NCBI GenBank assembly: GCA_900770265.1
Contig: CAAGJR010000010.1
Coordinates: 1-10,000, forward strand
Reading direction: 5' to 3'
Length of the DNA stretch: 10,000 bases
From: an uncultured Acidaminococcus sp.
Lineage (GTDB): Bacteria; Bacillota; Negativicutes; Acidaminococcales; Acidaminococcaceae
A model generated the notes under the pieces. That model had not been told where the DNA came from, searched no databases, and saw nothing but the letters and a program-made list of their open reading frames with translations. Below, one piece after another: positions 5,420-10,000 of this stretch. Position 1 is the stretch's first letter; the number at the start of each line of letters is the position of its first letter. The position numbers and the translations under genes are program-made.

Positions 5420-6591
5420 TTCAAATACTTCACCGCAAACGCCACTTCGATTCCTGTCCCATACGGCAGCACATCCTCGTCCACCTCGAAGGCCGGATGA
5501 TGGTGTACGCAGCAGATCCCCTTCTTTTCGTTCCGGGCACCCAAAAACATGAATACCCCCGGAACCTTTTCCATGTATACGGAAAAATCCTCCGCGCCCA
5601 TCTGCTTTTCCATGGGCACCAGGGCCCTGGTCCCCATGACTTCCGTCACGGCCGCCCGTCCCAGATCGTTCAATTCTTTGTGTTCGTTGATGAGGGGCGC
5701 CGGGCCGAAGAAATACGTGCAGTCCACCTGGCAGTCCAGCCCTTCCCCGATGGCTTTCGCCACCTTTTCGATCCGCTGGGGCAGAGTCTTCCGGAACGCC
5801 TTGTTGAACGTCCGGGTGGTGCCCACCAGCTGCACGCTCCGGGCCAGGTGCCCTTTCTGCTCTCCGTCGCTGTTCATCATACCCACGGTGAGCACAAACG
5901 TATTCTCCGGGTCATTCTTCCGGCTCACCAGCTGCTGCAGGCCCAGTACCACGGAAGCCGCGGCGGCAATGGGGTCCGCCCCCTGTTCCGGGGCGTCGGA
6001 TAGCGCCGGCTGGCCCGTGATTGTGATGGTGAACCGGTCGCTGCAGGCCATGCGCTCCCCGTCTTCCAGGTTGGCTGTACCGGCTTCCAGCAGGGCCCAG
6101 ATGTGCATGCCGAAAATGGCGTCCACGTCATCCAGGCAGCCTTTTTCCACGTAATGGCGGGATTCCGTGCCGATTTCCTCCCCCATCTGGAACAGCAGCT
6201 TCACCTTGCCGGGAAACGCATCCCGGTGGGTGCTGAGGATCTTCGCTGCTCCCAGCAGCATGGCCGTGTGGCAGTCGTGGCCGCAGGCGTGCATGACCCC
6301 GGGGTTCTGCGAAGCATAGGCTTTCGTGGTATCCGCTTCCTGGATGGGCAGGGCGTCGATATCCGCCCGGAGCATCAGCGTCTTCCCCGGGCCCTTGGCA
6401 CCCTCGATGGTACCCACACAGCCGGTGATGTCCGGGAACGTCTGCACGGGGATGCCCATTTTCGTCAGTTCTTCCACAATGTGAGCCGTGGTGTTTTTCT
6501 CTTCCCGCCCCAGTTCCGGGTGGGCATGAAAATAATGCCGCTGTTCCAGGATATAGTCCTTTTCAGCGGCAGCCAGTGTTTTGGCATCCAT
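5410..6591 (-). CDS. M20D-family amidohydrolase (AbgB/aminoacylase-like)
   Basis: A 393-aa zinc-type amidohydrolase. Motifs in order: FHAHPELG (21-28), RADIDALPI (75-83), HACGHDCHTA (101-110) with ligands C103 and H105, GEE (137-139) with E139, FGMHIW (160-165) with H163, and HHHPAFEVDEDVLPYG (363-378). The peptidase domain is therefore complete. The inserted dimerisation (lid) domain spans about 182-297. Its normally conserved G-x-x-A-H-G-x-x-P motif reads GQPALSDAP (193-201), so the lid histidine is replaced by Leu197. The ATG overlaps the upstream stop as TGATG, so translation is coupled to the lid-only gene. With the AbgT transporter upstream the likely substrate class is p-aminobenzoyl-glutamate or another acyl-amino acid; the exact substrate is inferred. 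In E. coli AbgA and AbgB form a heterodimer, a useful comparison. Confidence 0.92.
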   Translation of the reverse strand: MDAKTLAAAEKDYILEQRHYFHAHPELGREEKNTTAHIVEELTKMGIPVQTFPDITGCVGTIEGAKGPGKTLMLRADIDALPIQEADTTKAYASQNPGVMHACGHDCHTAMLLGAAKILSTHRDAFPGKVKLLFQMGEEIGTESRHYVEKGCLDDVDAIFGMHIWALLEAGTANLEDGERMACSDRFTITITGQPALSDAPEQGADPIAAAASVVLGLQQLVSRKNDPENTFVLTVGMMNSDGEQKGHLARSVQLVGTTRTFNKAFRKTLPQRIEKVAKAIGEGLDCQVDCTYFFGPAPLINEHKELNDLGRAAVTEVMGTRALVPMEKQMGAEDFSVYMEKVPGVFMFLGARNEKKGICCVHHHPAFEVDEDVLPYGTGIEVAFAVKYLNKP

Positions 6592-6968
6592 CAGCAGGCG
6601 CCCCCTTCCGGCAGCAGGGTCAGCTCGCTGCTGCAGTCGAAGGTTTCGGCGGTGCGGCGGGCCAGTTTCTTCAGTTTGTCCACCATGTCCAGCAGCAGTT
6701 CGTCGTCGTAGGAACGGAGGGTGCCGATGAGCTGCACCTTGTCGCAGACGATGTTGAACTGTTTGCCGGCTTTCACGTTTTCAAAGCCCAGCACCAGGGG
6801 GCGCAGCGGGTTGTTCACCCGGCTCACCAGGGTCTGTGCGGCCTGGATCACCGCGGCGGCCGCCACGATGGCGTCCTTGCCCAGGTGGGGCGTGGAACCA
6901 TGGGCCGATACCCCATGGACCGTTATTTTAAAGTCGATTTCGTTTTCACGTTCCGGTTGTAATGGCAT
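6591..6968 (-). CDS. Free-standing M20 peptidase dimerisation (lid) domain protein
   Basis: A 125-aa protein made almost only of the M20 dimerisation domain. It reads ITVHGVSAHGSTPHLGKDAI (residues 15-34), AAQTLVSRVNNPL (43-55), then VQLIGTLRSYDDE (78-90), and ends EGGAC. The lid histidine is H23. No metal-binding peptidase half is present on either side. It is not an obvious fragment: AAAGGA lies 7 nt before its ATG and its stop overlaps the next start, as in a working operon. The downstream amidohydrolase has its own full lid, but with this histidine lost. Inferred: a regulatory or catalytic partner that supplies the histidine in a hetero-oligomer. The alternative is a remnant of a duplicated abgA-like gene that lost both ends of its peptidase domain. 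Confidence 0.85.
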   Translation of the reverse strand: MPLQPERENEIDFKITVHGVSAHGSTPHLGKDAIVAAAAVIQAAQTLVSRVNNPLRPLVLGFENVKAGKQFNIVCDKVQLIGTLRSYDDELLLDMVDKLKKLARRTAETFDCSSELTLLPEGGAC

Positions 6969-6991
6969 AGGTAAATCCTTTCTTCATTGTG

Positions 6992-7018
6992 GAGGTGTGA
7001 AAAATATTTTCACACCTC
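6992..7018. promoter_or_regulatory. Long perfect palindrome ahead of the lid-domain gene
   Basis: GAGGTGTGAAAA and TTTTCACACCTC form a perfect 12-bp inverted repeat around ATA. It ends about 24 nt before the lid gene start codon on the minus strand. It lacks an external T-run, so it is not a standard terminator. It could be an operator, a processing hairpin or a stability element within the transporter-lid transcript. Confidence 0.55.
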
Positions 7019-7046
7019 GTCATACGTCATAGGTCATACGTCATAC
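7019..7046. repeat. 4 x 7 bp tandem array (GTCATAC)
   Basis: Four contiguous heptamers: GTCATAC, GTCATAG, GTCATAC, GTCATAC. The array adjoins the palindrome at 6992-7018 and precedes a hairpin GCCAGC-TGAC-GCTGGC at 7057-7072. Confidence 0.85.
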
Positions 7047-7099
7047 TCTGAAGGAAGCCAGCTGACGCTGGCAATGGAATGCTCCCGCTGGGAGACCAC

Positions 7100-7229
7100 G
7101 GACGGGCTTACCGGGCGACACGGCTGCGCCGGTCTTGGTAAGCCCCTACGGCACAGCGTCGAACCATCGACTACACTCCGTAGGGGCGCACCAAGGGTCG
7201 CGGAGCGATCCCGCCCGGTGCGCCCGTCC
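7100..7229. repeat. Triple-hairpin intergenic element with terminal inverted repeat
   Basis: A 130-bp GC-rich block bounded by GGACGGGC (7100-7107) and GCCCGTCC (7222-7229). Inside are three hairpins with perfect 9-bp outer stems: GGGCTTACC/GGTAAGCCC (7104-7145), CCCCTACGG/CCGTAGGGG (7143-7186) and GGGCGCACC/GGTGCGCCC (7184-7225). Adjacent stems share 3 bp, so they cannot all form fully at once. The second has an inner stem GTCGA/TCGAC. It lies between the AbgT gene and the lid gene and accounts for most of that 303-bp gap. From memory, CGTAGGGGCGCACC-like repeats recur in intergenic regions of related bacteria; this was not checked. Confidence 0.75.
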
Positions 7230-7271
7230 CTGGCCTGAAGGTTTGGATTCATTCCTTCAGCCACTGACTTT

Positions 7272-8819
7272 TTAATGCAGATAGATCCCGCCACCGGGGC
7301 CCAGGGGCAGATCGAAGATCACCCACACGGCCAGCAGGATGGCCCAGGCAATGGCAAAAGCGAAGGAATACGGGATCATGTTGGCGATGATGGTCCCCAT
7401 GCCGATGTTCTTTTCGTACTTCCGGGCAAAGCCCAGGATCAGCGGGAAGTAGGAGAACAGCGGAGACAGGGGGTTCGTCAGGGAGTCCCCGATCCGGTAG
7501 GCCACCTGGGTCAGGGCCGGGTCGTAGCCCATGAGCATCATCATGGGCACCATGACCGGCGCCAGGATGGCCCATTTGGCGGAAGCGGACCCGATGAACA
7601 TGTTGATGATACAGGAAACGATGATCAGCCCGAAAATCAGGGGCAGGCCGGTGATGCCGGCGTTCTTCAGTCCTTCGGCCCCGTTGATGGCCAGCACCAC
7701 GCCGATGTTGGACCAGGCGAAGTAGCTGGTGAACTGGGCACAGAAGAAGCACAATACGATGTAGGAGGAAATGTCCTTGAAGGCCTGGGAGATATCCGCC
7801 CACATATCCTTGTCGTTATGGTACTTGCCGGAGGCAAAGCCGTACACCACGCCGGGTACGAACAGCACCAGGGTCACCATCAGGATGATGCCCGTCATGA
7901 ACGGCGATTTCGGATCCATGATGGAATGGGTCTTGGGGTCGCCCAGCAGAGGATCGGAACCCACGCACATGAGTACGATGACCACCAGGGTGATCAGGGC
8001 CGCCACCAGGGCCTTGTTCACGGCCTTTTTCTTCTGGTCCGTCATTTCCCGGATGGATTCATCCAGTTCGTACTTGGTCAGGTCGGAACCGGCGAACCGG
8101 GGTGCCATGATCCGTTCGGTGACAAAGGTCCCCACCAGGGCCAGCAGGAAGCAGGACACCACCAGGAAGTAGTAGTTGATGGCCGGAGACTGCTGGTAGT
8201 TGGGATCGATCATCTTGGCAGCGGCTTCCGTAAAGCCGTAGGCCAGGGAGTCGGACATGCCCAGCATCACGTTGGCGCAGAACCCGGCGGCCACACTGGC
8301 GAACCCGCAGAACACACCCAACAGAGGATGCCGTCCCATGCTCAGGAAGATCACCCCGGCCACCGGCGGCAGCACCACAAAGGCTGCATCGCCGGCCACG
8401 TTACCGTTGATGCCGATGAAGATGATTACGAACGTGACGATGGCCGGAGCGGCGTCACCCAGCATCTTCTGCATGAAAGCAGCCAGGAAGCCGCTTTTTT
8501 CAGCCACGCCGGAACCGATGACGCACACCAGCACCATGCCCAGCGGGGCGAAGTTGGCAAAGTTGGAAACGGCCTTGCTCCACATCATCCGGAACCCGGA
8601 GACGGACAGCAGGTTCACGATCTTGATTTCCTTGCCCGTGCCCGGATGGACGGCGGATACCCCGGCGCTCCCCAGGATGGCGGATAGAACAAGGACGATG
8701 ATGGACAGCAGGACGAACAGTGAAACAGGATCCGGCAGCTTGTTGCCGGCCCGTTCAATCCAGTTCAGAAAACGATCCATCAGGCTTTTCTTCGGTTGGC
8801 TTTGTGTTCCTGACATCAT
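7272..8819 (-). CDS. AbgT-family transporter (p-aminobenzoyl-glutamate type)
   Basis: A 515-aa polytopic inner-membrane protein of normal AbgT length. Family landmarks are GINGNVAGDAAFVVLPPVAG in the first half, and GSASAKWAILAPVMVPMMM followed by GDSLTNPLSPLFSYFPL in the second, which mirror each other as in the MtrF/YdaH inverted-repeat fold. I chose the ATG at 8819 because GAGGGGGAG lies 5 nt upstream; the ATG at 8816 is also possible. The frame stays open for 22 further codons that look non-coding. E. coli AbgT imports p-aminobenzoyl-glutamate for the AbgAB hydrolase, and some family members act as sulfonamide efflux pumps. The M20D genes downstream favour import of an acyl-amino acid, but the substrate is inferred. 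A promoter lies at 8910-8938. Confidence 0.94.
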   Translation of the reverse strand: MMSGTQSQPKKSLMDRFLNWIERAGNKLPDPVSLFVLLSIIVLVLSAILGSAGVSAVHPGTGKEIKIVNLLSVSGFRMMWSKAVSNFANFAPLGMVLVCVIGSGVAEKSGFLAAFMQKMLGDAAPAIVTFVIIFIGINGNVAGDAAFVVLPPVAGVIFLSMGRHPLLGVFCGFASVAAGFCANVMLGMSDSLAYGFTEAAAKMIDPNYQQSPAINYYFLVVSCFLLALVGTFVTERIMAPRFAGSDLTKYELDESIREMTDQKKKAVNKALVAALITLVVIVLMCVGSDPLLGDPKTHSIMDPKSPFMTGIILMVTLVLFVPGVVYGFASGKYHNDKDMWADISQAFKDISSYIVLCFFCAQFTSYFAWSNIGVVLAINGAEGLKNAGITGLPLIFGLIIVSCIINMFIGSASAKWAILAPVMVPMMMLMGYDPALTQVAYRIGDSLTNPLSPLFSYFPLILGFARKYEKNIGMGTIIANMIPYSFAFAIAWAILLAVWVIFDLPLGPGGGIYLH

Positions 8820-8909
8820 ATAGACTCCCCCTCTTGTGCAAATACAGCTTCCATTTCTTAAAAGAATAACGATTTCTGTAAACAAAAAGATTGGAAAAAG
8901 CTTATTTTC

Positions 8910-8938
8910 ATTATAAACTGTCTCCCGTGAGAAGTCTA
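8910..8938 (-). promoter_or_regulatory. Promoter of the AbgT gene
   Basis: On the minus strand TAGACT (8938-8933) and TATAAT (8915-8910) are 17 bp apart. The spacer contains a small inverted repeat, TCTC...GAGA. The leader to the start codon is about 85 nt. No riboswitch-like fold was recognised. Upstream, 8939-9009 is AT-rich without a clear feature. Confidence 0.65.
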
Positions 8939-9009
8939 TGAAAACGGGGTAAAAATACTGTATACATGAACGATATGAATAGTAATATTATAAATTGTTC
9001 GTAAATACA

Positions 9010-9225
9010 GAACTCACCACCATTGCGCTAACGCGCAACGGTCCCCCGCCCTTGAAAAGGGCGGATAATCGTGGAGCGCACTGCTGCGTTTCTTGATTCC
9101 GGTTGCTTTCAATCGGTTGTTTCGGTGAAAACCATCCAATTGACAAGCAACGACAAACGTCCGATAACAAGGATATCCGCCCTTTACAAGGGCGGGGGAC
9201 CAGCCGTCAGGCTGGTGGTGGGTTC
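9010..9225. repeat. Palindromic interspersed element, complete two-armed long form (copy 4)
   Basis: A 216-bp MITE-like element with GAAC...GTTC ends. Left arm (inverted): CACCACC, hairpin ACCATTGCGC-TAAC-GCGCAACGGT (9019-9042), GTCCCC and a CCGCCCTT/AAGGGCGG hairpin. Right arm: CCGCCCTT/AAGGGCGG, GGGGGACC, hairpin ACCAGCC-GTCA-GGCTGGT and GGTGGTGGGTTC. In contrast to copies 1 and 2 the GC hairpins face inward. The interior (9100-9155) can form a long hairpin, GTTGCTT...AAGCAAC. It lies between the NUDIX stop codon and the AbgT promoter and has no transposase. Confidence 0.82.
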
Positions 9226-9738
9226 CTATCCCCGTATCCCCTTCATTTCCTTCAGCTTCCGCCACAGCGGATAGATCACATTCTCCGGTGTTTCCGGATA
9301 CGCCGTCTTCGGCAGATCCAGGATGGGCACCCAGTGGGCGGATTCCACTTCCTTGGACAGGTGGAAGTCCTGCTTCTTCACGAAGCCCAGGAACCCGTGC
9401 ATGAGCATCTGCCCCTTGCCGAACCAGTACGTCCCTTCCGGCACCAGCTTGTCCACGATAAGCCCCAGTTCCTCCTGGACCTCCCGCCGGGCCGTTTCCT
9501 CCGCCGTCTCTCCCGGTTTGATGAACCCGGACGTAATACTTTCATATTCCTGGGAAAGATGGGGCTGCTTGCACAGCACCACTTCATCGTATTCGTTGCA
9601 CACCAGGATGATGCTGCAGCTGTAGAACCAGTCGAACCAGTACCGTTTGCAGGTGTTGCACCAGGGCACGAGCCCCTCGTCTCCGGCCGGCTTGGGCTGC
9701 AGTTTGGCCCCGCATTGGGGGCAATAGGTAAAATGCAT
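9226..9738 (-). CDS. Zinc-ribbon NUDIX hydrolase (NudC-like)
   Basis: A 170-aa protein. An N-terminal zinc ribbon is formed by C6, C9, C27 and C30 (CPQCG and CNTC). The NUDIX box at 71-93 fits the consensus G-x5-E-x7-REUxEExGU exactly (G71, E77, R85, E86, E89, E90, G92). After it, GQMLMHGFLGF resembles the SLMxGF region of NADH pyrophosphatases, but the N-terminal half of NudC is absent. Expected chemistry is Mg-dependent hydrolysis of a nucleoside diphosphate linked to another group; the substrate is not identifiable. The ATG at 9738 follows AGGAGGGG by 6 nt. The TAG stop lies within the CCTATCC that ends the adjacent repeat. It is divergent from ferritin. Confidence 0.92.
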   Translation of the reverse strand: MHFTYCPQCGAKLQPKPAGDEGLVPWCNTCKRYWFDWFYSCSIILVCNEYDEVVLCKQPHLSQEYESITSGFIKPGETAEETARREVQEELGLIVDKLVPEGTYWFGKGQMLMHGFLGFVKKQDFHLSKEVESAHWVPILDLPKTAYPETPENVIYPLWRKLKEMKGIRG

Positions 9739-9773
9739 GGGTTTCCCCTCCTTATTTTTTCTCTTACCCGCTT

Positions 9774-9802
9774 ATTATAAATGATTCTCCATGGGTTGCC
9801 AA
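9774..9802 (-). promoter_or_regulatory. Promoter of the NUDIX gene
   Basis: On the minus strand TTGGCA (9802-9797), matching five of six consensus positions, and TATAAT (9779-9774) are exactly 17 bp apart. The start codon is about 35 nt downstream. It occupies the same DNA where the ferritin -35 would lie. Confidence 0.8.
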
Positions 9803-9805
9803 ACC

Positions 9806-9814
9806 TGCTATAAT
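9806..9814 (+). promoter_or_regulatory. Extended -10 promoter of the ferritin gene
   Basis: TGC followed directly by TATAAT (9809-9814) forms an extended -10 element. No good -35 lies 17 bp upstream, which fits this promoter class. The start codon is about 46 nt downstream. Confidence 0.65.
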
Positions 9815-9860
9815 GGTGTATTGGAGCTGAGCGCTTCAACCTTATAAGGGAGTGATTTGC

Positions 9861-10000
9861 ATGCTGGATGAAAAAGTAAGAGATCTGATCAACGACCAGA
9901 TCACCAAGGAATTCTATTCCGCCTATCTGTATCTGGATTTTGCCAACTACTATCAGGAAAAAGGCCTGGACGGCTTCGCCCACTGGTTCGATATCCAGGC
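9861..10000 (+). CDS. Ferritin (partial, runs off right edge)
   Basis: The first 46 codons of a non-haem bacterial ferritin, which stores iron as a ferric mineral inside a 24-subunit shell. The peptide begins MLDEKVRDLINDQITKEFYS and continues AYLYLDFANYY. E17 and Y24 align with the ferroxidase ligand Glu17 and conserved Tyr24 of E. coli FtnA, and the trailing GFAHWF fits the start of helix B. GGGAG lies 8 nt before the ATG. The rest of the ferroxidase centre is beyond the window. Confidence 0.92.
   Translation, partial: MLDEKVRDLINDQITKEFYSAYLYLDFANYYQEKGLDGFAHWFDIQ

Noticed and set aside
6591..6593. Frameshift joining lid protein and amidohydrolase
   Set aside because: The 393-aa enzyme already contains a full N-terminal catalytic part and its own lid; fusion would give an impossible domain order.
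7034..7294. 86-codon open frame on the minus strand
   Set aside because: It is mostly the triple-hairpin element read through, with no ribosome site.
7275..8687. 470-codon open frame on the + strand
   Set aside because: It is antisense to the AbgT transporter, rich in His, Gly and Gln, with no ribosome site or recognisable domain.
9014..9274. Several short open frames with shared peptides such as SALFKGGGP
   Set aside because: They arise from translating the palindromic repeat and recur at 5173-5391; no independent coding evidence.
9770..9795. Fur or PerR box at the ferritin/NUDIX promoters
   Set aside because: TTATTATAAATGATTCT only partly matches either consensus and overlaps an AT-rich -10, so the resemblance is not convincing.

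Overview
The window looks like chromosome from a moderately GC-rich diderm Firmicute (class Negativicutes). An Acidaminococcus-like organism is my best guess, but that rests on gene style and recall, not on a search. Supporting signs are an extended-signal-peptide (ESPR) start typical of type V secreted adhesins, strong AGGAGG-type ribosome sites on nearly every gene, TTG starts, an AbgT/M20 aminoacyl-glutamate utilisation cluster, and abundant palindromic intergenic repeats.

Layout. 1-98 (-): first codons of a surface adhesin that runs off the left edge. 99-658: about 560 bp of gene-free sequence ending in the promoter of a LytTR response regulator (659-1387, +). Convergent to it, and sharing a bidirectional terminator, is a two-gene AgrC-like sensor operon on the minus strand (3835->1569). 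A tRNA-Thr(CGT) with its own promoter and terminator follows, then glutamate racemase murI (5124->4330). Next is a minus-strand cluster of an AbgT-family transporter (8819->7272), a free-standing M20 dimerisation ('lid') domain protein (6968->6591) and a full M20D amidohydrolase (6591->5410). The window ends with a zinc-ribbon NUDIX hydrolase (-) divergent from a ferritin (+, cut by the right edge).

How the genes may work together. The LytTR regulator is the likely output of the sensor operon. That operon is unusual: the upstream protein has the phospho-accepting RHD histidine but no ATPase domain, while the downstream protein has the ATPase domain but a Gln where the histidine should be. The AbgT cluster would import an aminoacyl-glutamate type substrate and hydrolyse it. 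There too the catalytic-lid histidine motif is missing from the main enzyme and present in the small lid-only partner. Both pairs suggest function split between two coupled polypeptides.

The non-coding DNA is dominated by interspersed palindromic elements (1396-1508, 4112-4305, 5209-5354, 9010-9225). They share a GC hairpin, a GGGGGACC core and a second hairpin whose stem changes in a compensatory way around a G-N-N-A/T tetraloop. A different triple-hairpin element lies at 7100-7229, and there are two 4 x 7 bp arrays.
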